A stretch of DNA of 64,000 nt from Bacillus zhangzhouensis (GCA_025809375.1 CP099514.1:3213528-3277527); one strand, 5' to 3'. Positions 31,390 to 42,191 are shown, numbered from the stretch's first letter. Notes: generated from the letters alone by a model not told the origin. Made by a program: numbers and translations.

Positions 31390-31419
31390 ATAATATCATA
31401 GAATAATTACATATGGCAA
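31390..31419 (-). promoter_or_regulatory. probable promoter of tRNA cluster
   Basis: Minus-strand -35 TTGCCA (31414-31419), 18-base spacer, -10 TATTAT (31390-31395), about 115 bases upstream of tRNA-Lys. The rest of 31276-31616 shows no gene. Confidence 0.5.
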
Positions 31420-31616
31420 TACATTTTTCGACATTTTTTTAAAAAAAGGGTCGGTTTTAACTTCTCCTTTCAAAGCCTTCATTTCTGCAAACGCCTTCAT
31501 TAGATATGCCTTTTTGAGGGGCTCTGCCTACTTCAAGCACATAGACACGTTTCAGGTCGCTCAAAAATGGCTATACCTGAAACAAGTGACATTGCATTGA
31601 AAAAGGAGGAAGCAGT

Positions 31617-32141
31617 ATGAGTTCATTCAAATTAGGAGATAAAATGCCCAACTTTTCACTTCCAACAATACAGGGCGATCACATTGATTTCGACAAACAT
31701 TTAGAGGAGCATCAAAGCTGGCACCTTATCGTTTTCTTTAGAGGATCTTGGTGCCCGGTATGTGCAGAAGAATTAAAAGAGTTCGAGCAGCAGCAGTCAT
31801 ATTTTCAGGACAAGGATATTCACTTGATGACGATTTCAACGGATAACCCTGATGACTTGAAGAAATTTGCGGATAAAGAGGGACTGTCCTTTCCCATCAT
31901 GTATGACCATGACCTCACGTCATTAAAAGCATATGAGGTCCACTATCACGGGGAAGATGCCCCATATGAAGACCACGGGGTACACGGTGAACCTGCTTAT
32001 TTCTTATTAAATGAAAAAGGGCAAGTGCTCTATCAGCAAAGACAAACAAGTCCGTTTGGCAGACCGCATGCCAACGAACTACGCAAAATCATCCAATACA
32101 TCCGTAAAAATTTAAAAGGCCAATATAAAAGCCTGAAGTAA
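31617..32141 (+). CDS. peroxiredoxin-like redoxin
   Basis: 174 residues with a thioredoxin/AhpC-TSA fold. VFFRGSWCPVCAEELKEFE (about residues 41-59) carries the CxxC pair. The conserved cis-Pro region and the long insert EVHYHGEDAPYEDHGVHGEPAYFLL fit the PRX-like group. It probably reduces peroxides or protein disulfides in the cytoplasm; there is no signal peptide. AAGGAGGAAGC precedes the ATG. Confidence 0.85.
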   Translation: MSSFKLGDKMPNFSLPTIQGDHIDFDKHLEEHQSWHLIVFFRGSWCPVCAEELKEFEQQQSYFQDKDIHLMTISTDNPDDLKKFADKEGLSFPIMYDHDLTSLKAYEVHYHGEDAPYEDHGVHGEPAYFLLNEKGQVLYQQRQTSPFGRPHANELRKIIQYIRKNLKGQYKSLK

Positions 32142-32147
32142 GGAAGT

Positions 32148-32170
32148 AGCCCTCGTGATGAGGGCTTTTT
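32148..32170 (+). terminator. terminator of redoxin gene
   Basis: AGCCCTC-gtgat-GAGGGCT followed by TTTTT. Confidence 0.85.
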
Positions 32171-32196
32171 ATGAATGTTTTTTGTTAAATAGCCAG

Positions 32197-32358
32197 TCAG
32201 CGGAGAAAAAACAAGGAGTCCCACCATTTAAAAGGAACCGGTGGTCTGTCACCTTGGAAAAACCCGTACAGCGCATGTCCTCCTAATGCCAAAAGATAAA
32301 AGACAAATGCTGGAACAGCCGCTTTTTTTGCATTAGCTTGTTCTCTTTTCGTAAACAT
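32197..32358 (-). CDS. small hypothetical membrane protein
   Basis: 53 residues (MFTKREQANAKKAAVPAFVF...) with one likely membrane helix (about 13-33) and a tail PPVPFKWWDSLFFLR. Its ATG lies inside the last codons of the DUF418 gene, in another frame, overlapping by 26 bases, a layout typical of coupled translation. No family is recognised. It could be a chance frame, but its composition looks protein-like. Confidence 0.45.
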   Translation of the reverse strand: MFTKREQANAKKAAVPAFVFYLLALGGHALYGFFQGDRPPVPFKWWDSLFFLR

Positions 32359-33484
32359 ATTGTGTCTTCGTCACCCGGCGAAGTACCCGTGAACGGATAT
32401 ATTCCATTGGGCCGATTCCCGAGACATTTAAGCAGCAAGCTGAAATCGCGATTTGCAGAAGTGAAATCAACAGCCATGTCAATACAATAAGGGGTGCGTT
32501 GATTTGACCTCCGAGACCCAATCCCCAGCTATAAAAAAGAATGGAGCAGATCACATTTTGCAGGATGTAGCAGCTAAGCGCCATTTTCCCTACATATTCA
32601 AACCAAGTCCACATGAACCATGACCCCGTGCGTGCCAGGAGCTTTGCAATGACAGCTATATAGAAAATAGAGAGGAATGGTGAAAAGACGTAGCGCACCA
32701 CAAATTCCATTAGATCGTTCGGAATGAAGACTAGTGCATTCAGAGGCAGACCAACCCACACTCCGATTCGGAACAATATGTTTCGGAGAAATTGTCCGCG
32801 TTCATTTGCATAAAATACACCGGCTCTCATCATCCGCACACCTAATAAAAACAGAAATGTGTTCATTGGAATGATAAAGATCGCTTCTTCTCGGTACATG
32901 AAAAAGGATTGTAACCGTTCTTGAACCTGCGAGATCCATGTCTCTGGCAGCTGCTCTTCCAGCGCTGTTTCACCGCCTTGATCATCGAACGCTGACTCCA
33001 TTTCAGAGAGGGAGTACACCATCAGACATGACATGACGAGCAGATGAATCACACCTGAGAATATCATACCCTTTTTGATGCGCCTGCTGCCTCCCCGTAT
33101 AATGTAAGCCACAAGCAACCCCGTAACGGCATAACTCATGAGCACATCATATTCCATCACAAGTGCAAAATGGACAAAACCTTCGATGAATAAAAATAAA
33201 AGAATCCATAAATAAGTACCCGGCCAAGGCGTGTTTTTCCTTTTTGCCTTCTGGTATTTCAGCTCCAATCCAATCCCAAACATGATCGTGAGTAGCGAGA
33301 GCATTTTTCCATAAACAAACATGGAGACAAAGCTTTCAAGAAAACTGCCATATTCATATTCATCTGCAATCTGATCTGTCGCAAAGGTATCCCCTGCATA
33401 CGCAAAAAACCAGACGTTCGTTCCCAATGTGCCTAGTATGGCAAAACCTCGTAAAATATCTAATAATCGTATTCTTTCTTTCAC
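32333..33484 (-). CDS. DUF418 family membrane protein
   Basis: 383 residues with about ten membrane segments; starts VKERIRLLDILRGFAILGTL, the signature N-terminus of the DUF418/YeiB group. The C-terminal DUF418 part contains GKMALSCYILQNVICSILFY. GTG start with GGAGG 9 bases upstream. Proteins of this group are proposed transporters or membrane acyltransferase relatives; no substrate is known. Confidence 0.85.
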   Translation of the reverse strand: MKERIRLLDILRGFAILGTLGTNVWFFAYAGDTFATDQIADEYEYGSFLESFVSMFVYGKMLSLLTIMFGIGLELKYQKAKRKNTPWPGTYLWILLFLFIEGFVHFALVMEYDVLMSYAVTGLLVAYIIRGGSRRIKKGMIFSGVIHLLVMSCLMVYSLSEMESAFDDQGGETALEEQLPETWISQVQERLQSFFMYREEAIFIIPMNTFLFLLGVRMMRAGVFYANERGQFLRNILFRIGVWVGLPLNALVFIPNDLMEFVVRYVFSPFLSIFYIAVIAKLLARTGSWFMWTWFEYVGKMALSCYILQNVICSILFYSWGLGLGGQINAPLIVLTWLLISLLQIAISACCLNVSGIGPMEYIRSRVLRRVTKTQYVYEKRTS

Positions 33485-33572
33485 TAGAACGCTCCTCCCC
33501 TCTATACAGTTATCATATTTTGGTAATGATCAGAAGTCTATTCTACTGAAATTAAGAAATATTTAAACAAAA

Positions 33573-33607
33573 AAACACCAGTAAAATGTGTCATTTTACT
33601 GGTGTTT
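33573..33607. terminator. terminator of purA
   Basis: AAACACCAGTAAAATG and CATTTTACTGGTGTTT form a long perfect stem with A and T runs at its ends; usable on both strands. Confidence 0.88.
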
Positions 33608-33620
33608 CATCAATCTATTC

Positions 33621-34940
<1,320 letters not shown>

Positions 34941-34994
34941 TTATCTCTTTCAAACACATTTATTTTATCAATGCACAACGAAAAAGTCAACGCT

Positions 34995-35038
34995 AAATCC
35001 GAACATTAATATATAGAAATCGAATTTTGTTCGTTTTA
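34995..35038. promoter_or_regulatory. PurBox pair (PurR operator) before purA
   Basis: AAATCCGAACATT (34995-35007) matches the PurBox consensus AWWWCCGAACWWT exactly. A second, inverted and weaker box with CGAAC as its core lies about 20 bases away (around 35026-35038). Paired inverted boxes at this spacing are the known PurR arrangement upstream of purA in B. subtilis. Confidence 0.8.
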
Positions 35039-35108
35039 AATATAAAGAAAAGCGCTTTAATCACTTCTTTGGCGCTTGAAATAGGAGATTTTGAGAAAAA
35101 ACAACTTT

Positions 35109-35291
35109 TTATCGTTTCAGTCGTTCATCAGCATACAAAAGCCCCCCAAATAAAATCAATCTCTCTTTTATTTGCTGAAATTCCTCAGCATCCGGAATAT
35201 AGAAAACAAGCAACTGTTCTGGATGCGGGACGCTTTCTTCTTCATGTTTGGTGATTTCTAAATGAACATGCTTGTTGAGGCGGCCCGAGTA
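35109..35291 (-). pseudogene. VOC/glyoxalase-family fragment (YycE-like)
   Basis: An open stretch of about 60 codons reads YSGRLNKHVHLEITKHEEES and LLVFYIPDAEEFQQIKERL, and ends ADERLKR and TAA. The motifs HLEIT and LVFYIPDAE match the middle of B. subtilis YycE, a glyoxalase/bleomycin-resistance-fold protein encoded beside dnaC. A TGA closes the frame upstream and there is no start codon, so the N-terminal third and the C-terminal part are lost. Confidence 0.65.
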
Positions 35292-35304
35292 TCACAAGAT
35301 CAAC

Positions 35305-35332
35305 CAAAAAAACCCAGCTTCTTGAGCTGGGC
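35305..35332 (-). terminator. terminator of dnaC
   Basis: On the minus strand AGCCCAGCTC-AAGAAGCTGGGT is followed by seven T residues; its 5' arm touches the dnaC stop. Confidence 0.85.
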
Positions 35333-35333
35333 T

Positions 35334-36698
35334 TTAAGCACCGGGCGGAACACCCGCATCATCAAACCTTCTTTCCAGGTTGACGAATTTGTTATATTCT
35401 TTGACGAACGCCAGCGATACTGTACCGACTGGACCGTTACGCTGCTTAGCAATAATGATTTCAATAATGTTCTTATTCTCTGATTCTTTGTCATAGTAAT
35501 CATCACGATAAAGGAATGCCACGATATCGGCATCCTGCTCGATACTTCCTGATTCACGGATATCAGACATCATCGGACGTTTGTCCTGACGCTGCTCTAC
35601 CCCACGGGAAAGCTGAGACAAAGCAATAACTGGAACTTCAAGCTCCCTTGCCAGCGATTTTAGTGCCCTAGAGATTTCTGATACCTCTTGCTGACGGTTA
35701 TCGCTTGATCGTCCGCTCCCTTGAATGAGCTGCAAGTAATCAATCAGGATCATGCCAAGACCATTTTCTTGCTTCAGGCGGCGGCATTTCGAGCGAATTT
35801 CACTTACTCTAATTCCAGGTGTATCATCAATGAAAATCCCGCTGTTTGACAGCGAGCCCATTGCCATTGTCAGCTTGCCCCAGTCCTCTTCTGTCAGATT
35901 ACCGGTTCTTAGGTTTTGTGCATTGATATTCCCCTCTGCACAAAGCATACGCATGACTAGCTGCTCTGCACCCATCTCTAAACTAAAGATAGCAACACTT
36001 TCGTCCGTTTTGGTCGCGACATTTTGGGCAATGTTCAATGCGAAGGCTGTTTTCCCTACTGATGGACGAGCCGCCACAATGATTAAATCATTTCGCTGAA
36101 ATCCAGCTGTCATCCGGTCAAGCTCAGAGAAACCCGTTGGAATCCCTGTGATATCGCCTTTACGGTTATGAAGCTGTTCAATATTATCGTATGTTTGAAC
36201 AAGAACGTCCTTAATGTTTTGAAAGGCTCCTGAGTTTTTACGCTGCGCCACTTCCATAATGGTCTTTTCAGCATCGCTCAACAGGTCTTCTACTTCATCC
36301 TCACGCGTGTACCCATCCTGTGCAATGGTTGTCGCAGTACGGATCAGACGTCTTAAAATGGATTTTTCTTCTACAATTTTTGCATAGTATTCAATGTTTG
36401 CGGCAGTTGGGACAGAGTTCGCAATATCGGTTAAATAGGAAATCCCGCCTACCTCTTCTAGTAAATCTGTATTGGCAAGCTCTGATGTCACCGTGACAAG
36501 ATCGACCGGTTCCCCTCTATTGCCAAGTACAAGCATCGCATTGTAAATCTTTTGATGCGACATTCTATAGAAATCCTCTGGAATTAATACCTCAGAAGCG
36601 AGCGTTAGCGCAGATGGTTCTATAAAAACAGCACCTAATACGGCCTGCTCGGCTTCTATATTTTGCGGCGGCAGCCGGTCATCGAGAAGTTCCGTCAT
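35334..36698 (-). CDS. dnaC: replicative DNA helicase DnaC (DnaB family)
   Basis: 454 residues, the exact length of B. subtilis DnaC. N-terminal DnaB domain (about 10-110), linker, and RecA-like helicase domain with Walker A ARPSVGKTAFAL, Walker B MILIDYLQL and SEISRALKSLARELEVPVIALSQLSR. It is the hexameric fork helicase. I start at the ATG at 36698 (MTELLDDRLPPQN); the frame stays open to 36824 but has no ribosome site there. No intein is present. Confidence 0.97.
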   Translation of the reverse strand: MTELLDDRLPPQNIEAEQAVLGAVFIEPSALTLASEVLIPEDFYRMSHQKIYNAMLVLGNRGEPVDLVTVTSELANTDLLEEVGGISYLTDIANSVPTAANIEYYAKIVEEKSILRRLIRTATTIAQDGYTREDEVEDLLSDAEKTIMEVAQRKNSGAFQNIKDVLVQTYDNIEQLHNRKGDITGIPTGFSELDRMTAGFQRNDLIIVAARPSVGKTAFALNIAQNVATKTDESVAIFSLEMGAEQLVMRMLCAEGNINAQNLRTGNLTEEDWGKLTMAMGSLSNSGIFIDDTPGIRVSEIRSKCRRLKQENGLGMILIDYLQLIQGSGRSSDNRQQEVSEISRALKSLARELEVPVIALSQLSRGVEQRQDKRPMMSDIRESGSIEQDADIVAFLYRDDYYDKESENKNIIEIIIAKQRNGPVGTVSLAFVKEYNKFVNLERRFDDAGVPPGA

Positions 36699-36837
36699 GC
36701 CAAGCACCGTCCTTTCATAAAAAAATACGCTACTCATCATTTTAACATTTTCATCAATAAAAAAGTGAAAAACATCAACTATAGTCAAAATTACCATGAA
36801 GATGTTTCGTTGAACAGCTAGCAACGCACTTCAATAG

Positions 36838-36876
36838 AAAAGACTCCGTAACATAAATTGTTATAGAGTCCTTTAT
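36838..36876 (-). terminator. weak terminator
   Basis: On the minus strand GGACTC and GAGTC pair across a long A/T loop and TTTTC follows. It lies after the decayed DUF4885 gene. Confidence 0.45.
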
Positions 36877-36917
36877 TATAGCTATCTGGTTTTGTACCTG
36901 TTGTCGTTCACGTTTTG

Positions 36918-37859
36918 TTAATCTATCGTTTTCTTAACCCCATAATTCTCTTTTTGTCCAATGTCTTGTAAAGAGCCATTTTGATAAACCAATAGATAGC
37001 ACCAAATCGGGAATAGAGTCAAACCCATTTTTGGCTAAGTCAAATAGCTGTGCACCGTAATGAGAAGCAGCGATACGTGCATTTTCTACTGTGTATGGAT
37101 TTTTAAGAAGTTCTTCTTTGTATAGTTCAAAAATATTCGCTCCGTTATCCCCGTTTACAATGCTTAAATCTTTTAAATTGTAGCCTGTCACCGTTTTGAT
37201 TTGGTTGACAAGATGGAACTTTGCCAGAGAATCCGGTGTGAATTGAGTAGAATCATCATTTCTGCTTTTCATAATATGGAAAAATAGTTCTCTTGTATTG
37301 TTGGTTGTATTTAATAAGTCTTCTATTTGTTTCATCAGCGATTCTTCTTTTGAACCACTCACCACTAATTTAAAATTGTCCGGGTCAATGGTAAAAGTGA
37401 GATTTGTGTTTTTAGGAATGGTTATACCGTTTTTAGAGAATAAATCTTGTAATTGTTCGTTGACCTTTTGACGATTGAGTATTTTCTTTTCTACACTTTC
37501 TTAGGTAGGATCGTACCGTTTTTCATTATGGAAGATGGCGTCATTAAAGTCATATTGACCACCTTTATTATTCCTTGCCCAACTCATTTCCATAATGTAA
37601 GCAGCTTCTCTTTCCGTTTTTGTTAGATCACTTCTGAAATAAGAAGAATAAGGGTTTCTATACTTATTATATATATGGTCTTGAGGGTCTTTGAGTCGTT
37701 TATTTTGTTCATTTATTTTTTCGTATTTTTCATCTAGTATTTTCATTCGTCTATCAGATTCGGTCATCACCTCATTTGTACTTTTAATAGCTGATTGATA
37801 TCGTCTATTCTGTTCTGATTGTTTAAAGCACCTGCCGTGTATGACGTATTAATATTCAT
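36918..37859 (-). pseudogene. DUF4885-like protein, three lesions
   Basis: Start ATG at 37859 (MNINTSYTAGALNNQNR) with GGAGAATCAA upstream. The frame is lost after 17 codons by a 1-base deletion near 37812 and resumes as RRYQSAIKSTNEVMTESDRR. An in-frame TAA at 37501-37503 follows YDPT, and the protein continues in the same frame as ESVEKKILNRQKVNE through 36934-37365. Near 36995 a 1-base insertion replaces GYQNGSLQDIGQKENYGVKK with an altered short end. The intact protein would be about 315 residues, like DUF4885 proteins of Bacillus, whose function is unknown. Confidence 0.75.
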
Positions 37860-37968
37860 TTTGATTCTCCTTTTTTAAAAAATTAGTGATTATTAAATAT
37901 ATAGGCAATTCAGTTAAAATTTGTTAGTTATAATCCGATATAGTCATTATTATAAGGTGGGTTAAAAT

Positions 37969-38824
37969 ATGACAAATACTATCTTCAAACGTTTTTTTAC
38001 CTGCATTGCTATTAGTGATTGTTACTAGTTTTTTTGCACCTCATTTTGCGGAAGCAGCTATTACAGGGAATAACAGTCCTAACACAGCAAGCTCAATGGG
38101 ATATTGGAAATATAGTCTTCCAGATACGACAATCTTACCTGAAGGTGAAAATGAAGCGTATTATCAATTTACGATCAATAAAGGTGAAAGAGTTTATGTC
38201 AGAAGTTCGTATAATAAGCAATACACAGGTATGAATATCGAGGTGTATAATTCGAAATATTCTAGAAAAGAGTCCGAAGTTATTCATCCTGATTCAGTAA
38301 CGCCTTTTATTTTTGCTAAAACTGGTGAAGTTACATCAAATTCAGAAACTTATTTTGTGAAAGTGACTCGTGGTACATATACAGGGAATATGTACTTTAC
38401 TGTTTCCATTCAAGATCGTATTAAATCTGGGAATGGGACATTCAATTTTACGGGGGCTGCTACTAACTTGGGGAATTCTTCTTTAAATTTTTTAGAAGCT
38501 GATTCTTCAGTCATTACAATGGATTTAACTAATAATCCCACAGTTCCTAAACGTGCTGTCGTTAAATCGATTTCAACGACTAGTACCATATCGCCTAACC
38601 AAGGAAATGTCACACACAAACTGATGGCTAGTGAAAGTAATATTTGGTACACATCACTTGTTTCATCTGCAACAAGTGGGTTCTATCGTATTTCATTGGA
38701 AGATGAATTAAAAGTGGCTCAAAAATGGAGCTTTAAGTACAACGCAAAGGCTACTGCGAGATTTACTATGAGCAATGTCAAAGCCGATATTCGTTACGAA
38801 TATGATGTCACAGATGGATTCTAA
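37969..38824 (+). pseudogene. secreted protein with poly-T frameshift in signal peptide
   Basis: AAGGTGGG precedes the ATG at 37969 (MTNTIFKRFF). At 37992-37998 a run of seven T shifts the frame to a stop after 20 codons. With six T the reading continues MTNTIFKRFLPALLLVIVTS and on through a good signal peptide cut after FAEA, into 250 residues of secreted beta-rich protein that ends YEYDVTDGF. The mature part is free of other lesions. This is either a phase-variable gene, a fresh mutation, or a sequencing slip. The family is not recognised. Confidence 0.7.
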
Positions 38825-38860
38825 TTGAATGGTGTTGACAGACATATACACTGATTGATC

Positions 38861-38890
38861 AAAAAGTAAGGGTACATCCCTTACTTTTTT
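38861..38890. terminator. bidirectional terminator
   Basis: AAAAAGTAAGGG and CCCTTACTTTTTT form a strong hairpin after the secreted-protein gene. Confidence 0.88.
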
Positions 38891-38985
38891 AATTGCCGCA
38901 TTTTTAATGCTATATGATCTTTTGCCACTCTTAAAACAGCACCGCTCTTTCATAAGAAATACGCTGTTCATAAAAAGTGAAAGTG

Positions 38986-39213
38986 TTAATGGTGTTTTTG
39001 CTGGAGGACGTGTTGAAAGAGGAGGATAGTGATCATATCGGTGGCCCGCTGGTATAAATCCCATTGTTCATAGGCTGCAAATGTCATCCGCATTTCATGT
39101 AATGATTGCTTCATTTCATGATATTCTTCCACTGTAAACGTATTTGTCAGTTTGAGCTGATTTTCAAGCAGTTTTAGCCTCAGCTTTCCTAATGGCGTTT
39201 TCATTCTGTCCAC
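38986..39213 (-). CDS. hypothetical small protein
   Basis: Up to 75 residues, start GTG at 39213 or ATG at 39204 (MKTPLGKLRLKLLENQLK); AAGGGA lies upstream. It is predicted to be mainly helical and is rich in Leu, Gln and His (ends FQHVLQQKHH). It matches no family I know. Confidence 0.45.
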   Translation of the reverse strand: MDRMKTPLGKLRLKLLENQLKLTNTFTVEEYHEMKQSLHEMRMTFAAYEQWDLYQRATDMITILLFQHVLQQKHH

Positions 39214-39337
39214 ATTCCCTTCGATCTTGTCTTCCTTAGAAAATTGTATATGAATTTACGCATGATGTTGAATAAGTTGTGAGATATGATCACCAGCTTT
39301 TCGAAAAACTCTCCTCCTTTTTCTTTTGAATGAAATA

Positions 39338-39452
39338 CTAAATTCCGAGTGTTGCGCCGCCATCGATCGTAAGATTCTGCATCGTAATATGACTGGATTG
39401 CTCAGGTGCAAAGGAAATTACTGCATCAGCGATTTTTTGTAAAGGAAGTGCT
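39338..39452 (-). pseudogene. short-chain dehydrogenase C-terminal fragment
   Basis: Reads ALPLQKIADAVISFAPEQSS, then HITMQNLTIDGGATLGI and TAG. The terminal pattern (A-EQSSHITMQNLTIDGG) is the end of classical SDR enzymes. Nothing of the other roughly 210 residues remains; the region just upstream is the Fur box of btr. Confidence 0.7.
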
Positions 39453-39462
39453 ACAATTTAAT

Positions 39463-39477
39463 TGAGAATGTTTATCA
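39463..39477. promoter_or_regulatory. Fur box before btr
   Basis: TGAGAATGTTTATCA matches the 7-1-7 Fur consensus TGATAATNATTATCA at 12 of 14 fixed positions. It lies 25 bases before the AraC-family start, so iron should repress the gene. Confidence 0.8.
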
Positions 39478-39501
39478 ATCAATAAGAGATCAGGTGATTT
39501 T

Positions 39502-41127
39502 ATGGGAAACAACAATCAATTACGTACATTGAAAAATGCCGAACAATTCATCTATCGATTAACATATATTGAAAGAATAAATAATGCAGAGCTTCCACAT
39601 ACGGAGCAGCAGCTATCAGATACATTCTGCCTCCTCTTCAGCATAAGCGGCAGCGGTTTACTCACATTGAACGATCAAAAATGGCGATTGAAACATCTGA
39701 CACTCTATACGATCATGCCGGGGGAAACATTTATGTTGAAAACAGAGCCTTATCAAAAACACGAGCTCTATCTGTTTCGCTTTCAGCTCTACACGCTGCA
39801 AGATCAAAACATAGGAGAAGTATCAACTGAACATGCCCGTTCCTTACTGAATAAATGGCAATTTATCGATATTAGCTCGATTGAACAAATCCATTCTTTA
39901 CTGCCTGAAATGACAGAGGAATGGCAAAAAACTGAATCCATTAGCTTTTTTAGAAGCCAAACTCTTTTTCAACAGCTCATTATGCAGCTTTTCACACTGC
40001 AAAATGAGGATATTTGTGACACGGCACATGCCCTTTTCAAAACAAAACTATATATCGATCAACATTCCGAAGAACCCCTCAGCCTTACAAGTTTATCTCA
40101 TATGGCTGGCATCAGCGCCAATCATTACAGTGAGCTATTTAAAAAGCATTTTGATGTGAGTGTCACTGATTATATCACTAAGAAAAGGATGGCTAGAGCC
40201 AAACAATTAATGGCAAAAGGCAACGCAAAGCTCAAAGACATTGCACTGGAAATCGGCTATCAAGATCCTTATTACTTTAGCCGCATCTTTAAGAAAAAAA
40301 CGGGTATGACCCCTTCTACTTATATGAAAAGCCGTCAGCGGAAAATTGCAGCCTATGGTCATTCCATACTCGGCCAGCTCACACCCATTCATATCATCCC
40401 ATATGCTGCCCCTCTTCACCCTAAATGGACAGCACATGATTTTGATCATCATGCAGAAGAAATTCCGATTCACCTGAGTGCACATCGGATCAACGAGTAT
40501 GCTGAAGCCAATTTACAGCAATTAAAGGACACAAAACCTGAGCTGATCATTGCCAATGATCATGTGACAGAGGAAGAAAAACAAGTGTTAAAAACCATCT
40601 GTCCTGTTCACTTTGTTCCATTCACACAATCGGATTGGCGCACTCAATTCAGACAAACAGCTATGTTCCTAAACGAAGCGAAGGAAGCAGAAGACTGGCT
40701 GATTCATTACGAGGAACTCGTCATTCAAGCGAAAAGGGCATGCCTTTTTGATCATCCACCAAAAACCGTCCTGCCTCTTCGAATCTTTCAAGATCAGCTC
40801 TATTTGTCTGTGAATCGCACCATGTCTGAAGTAATTTTTCAAGACATTGGTCTTCTGCCAGCGTTTCAGAATGATGGTCAGCTAATAGAAAAAAAAATCA
40901 GCATTCGCTTCATACAACAGCTAGATCCAGACGCCATCTTCCTCTTCTTGCATAAAGAACCAAAAACCATTGCTTTTTATCAAAAGTTAAAGCAACAGGA
41001 GGCTTGGCAGAATCTCAAAGCTGTGACGCAACAAGCTGTCTATCCACTCACTTCTGACCCTTGGCGTGAATACACAGCAGCCAGTCATCAACGAGTCATT
41101 CAGGACCTTTTATCTTTTTTTCCGTAA
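39502..41127 (+). CDS. btr: AraC-family regulator with siderophore-binding domain (Btr-like)
   Basis: 541 residues. N-terminal cupin-like sensor region (1-165), AraC double helix-turn-helix (about 180-280: LTSLSHMAGISANHYSELFKK and LKDIALEIGYQDPYYFSRIFKK), and a C-terminal periplasmic-binding-protein-like domain (about 290-541) that senses a ferric siderophore in the cytoplasm. B. subtilis Btr uses this layout to activate feuABC-ybbA for bacillibactin uptake. The next gene is a FeuA-like binding protein, which supports the same role. GATCAGGTGA precedes the ATG. Confidence 0.87.
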   Translation: MGNNNQLRTLKNAEQFIYRLTYIERINNAELPHTEQQLSDTFCLLFSISGSGLLTLNDQKWRLKHLTLYTIMPGETFMLKTEPYQKHELYLFRFQLYTLQDQNIGEVSTEHARSLLNKWQFIDISSIEQIHSLLPEMTEEWQKTESISFFRSQTLFQQLIMQLFTLQNEDICDTAHALFKTKLYIDQHSEEPLSLTSLSHMAGISANHYSELFKKHFDVSVTDYITKKRMARAKQLMAKGNAKLKDIALEIGYQDPYYFSRIFKKKTGMTPSTYMKSRQRKIAAYGHSILGQLTPIHIIPYAAPLHPKWTAHDFDHHAEEIPIHLSAHRINEYAEANLQQLKDTKPELIIANDHVTEEEKQVLKTICPVHFVPFTQSDWRTQFRQTAMFLNEAKEAEDWLIHYEELVIQAKRACLFDHPPKTVLPLRIFQDQLYLSVNRTMSEVIFQDIGLLPAFQNDGQLIEKKISIRFIQQLDPDAIFLFLHKEPKTIAFYQKLKQQEAWQNLKAVTQQAVYPLTSDPWREYTAASHQRVIQDLLSFFP

Positions 41128-41193
41128 AAAGTCCATCATTTGACAGAGCATTGTCTATGGATGAAAGGACAAAAGACTACTACAATCTTTAAT

Positions 41194-41208
41194 TGAGAAC
41201 AATTATCA
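41194..41208. promoter_or_regulatory. Fur box before feuA-like gene
   Basis: TGAGAACAATTATCA matches TGATAATNATTATCA at 12 of 14 fixed positions and lies 17 bases before the lipoprotein start. Confidence 0.82.
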
Positions 41209-41225
41209 CTAAAAGGAGAAAACAA

Positions 41226-42191
41226 ATGAAAAAATGGTTCGCATTGCTTATCCTTTGTATCATGGCAATCACCGCAGCCGCCTGTGGTGGTGCAGAAAAT
41301 AAACCTACTTCAAATACAACCAAAAGCAAGTCAGCTGAAGCAACAGAAACAAACATCAATTACTTAAATCAAACGTACAAACTCAAAACACCAGTGAAAC
41401 GAATCGTCATTGCTGGAAGCCTAGAATCAATGGAAGATGCAAAATTACTTGGCATCCAACCTATTGGTGCTTCAACTGTAGGCGGCACATTCCCTGAATT
41501 ATTTAAAGACATCACAGTAAAAACAGAAGGTATCGGTGAAAAAACAGAACCGAACCTAGAGAAAATCTTAAAACTAAAACCAGATGTGATACTTGGATCA
41601 ACAAAGTTCCCGCCTGCAACAATAAAAAAACTAGATAAAGTCCAAACGACGATCCCAGTATCCCACGTCTCTTCTGACTGGAAAAGCAATCTTTTATTGC
41701 TCGGTACACTTACTGGAAAAAGTGTAGAAGCGAAAAACATCATTTCTGATTATCAGAAAGATCTCAAACAAGCAAAAGAAACCCTAAAAGACAAAAGCAG
41801 CAACAAAACAGCTGTCATTTTACGCATTAGACAGGGTGACTTGTACGTGTATCCTGAAGACGTATACTTCAACTCTACCTTATATGGGGACTTAGGATTT
41901 ACAGTACCAAGTGATATCAAAAAAGCTAAAGCACAAGCATTGATTTCCTTGGAGCGCTTAGGCGAACTCAATCCTGACTATATTTTTGTTCAGTTCTCTA
42001 AAGAGGAAAACTCATCGAATCCAAACGCATTAAAGGACTTAGAGAAAAATAAAATTTGGACAAGCCTAAAAGCTGTGAAAAATGGGCACATCAATGAAAA
42101 TGTCGTTGATCCTATTCTTCAAGGAGGAACAGCACTAAGCAAAACAATCTTCCTTGATAAGGCTGTCAAATGGTTAGAGAAAAACAACTAA
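41226..42191 (+). CDS. feuA: ferric siderophore-binding lipoprotein (FeuA-like)
   Basis: 321 residues starting MKKWFALLILCIMAITAAAC; signal peptidase II lipobox with lipidated Cys at residue 20. The rest is a class III (helical backbone) solute-binding protein (VKRIVIAGSLESMEDAKLLG...). AAGGAG lies 6 bases before the ATG; the ORF start at 41193 would overlap the Fur box. It binds a ferric catecholate or a related siderophore outside the membrane. The permease genes feuB and feuC that normally follow are absent. Confidence 0.87.
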   Translation: MKKWFALLILCIMAITAAACGGAENKPTSNTTKSKSAEATETNINYLNQTYKLKTPVKRIVIAGSLESMEDAKLLGIQPIGASTVGGTFPELFKDITVKTEGIGEKTEPNLEKILKLKPDVILGSTKFPPATIKKLDKVQTTIPVSHVSSDWKSNLLLLGTLTGKSVEAKNIISDYQKDLKQAKETLKDKSSNKTAVILRIRQGDLYVYPEDVYFNSTLYGDLGFTVPSDIKKAKAQALISLERLGELNPDYIFVQFSKEENSSNPNALKDLEKNKIWTSLKAVKNGHINENVVDPILQGGTALSKTIFLDKAVKWLEKNN

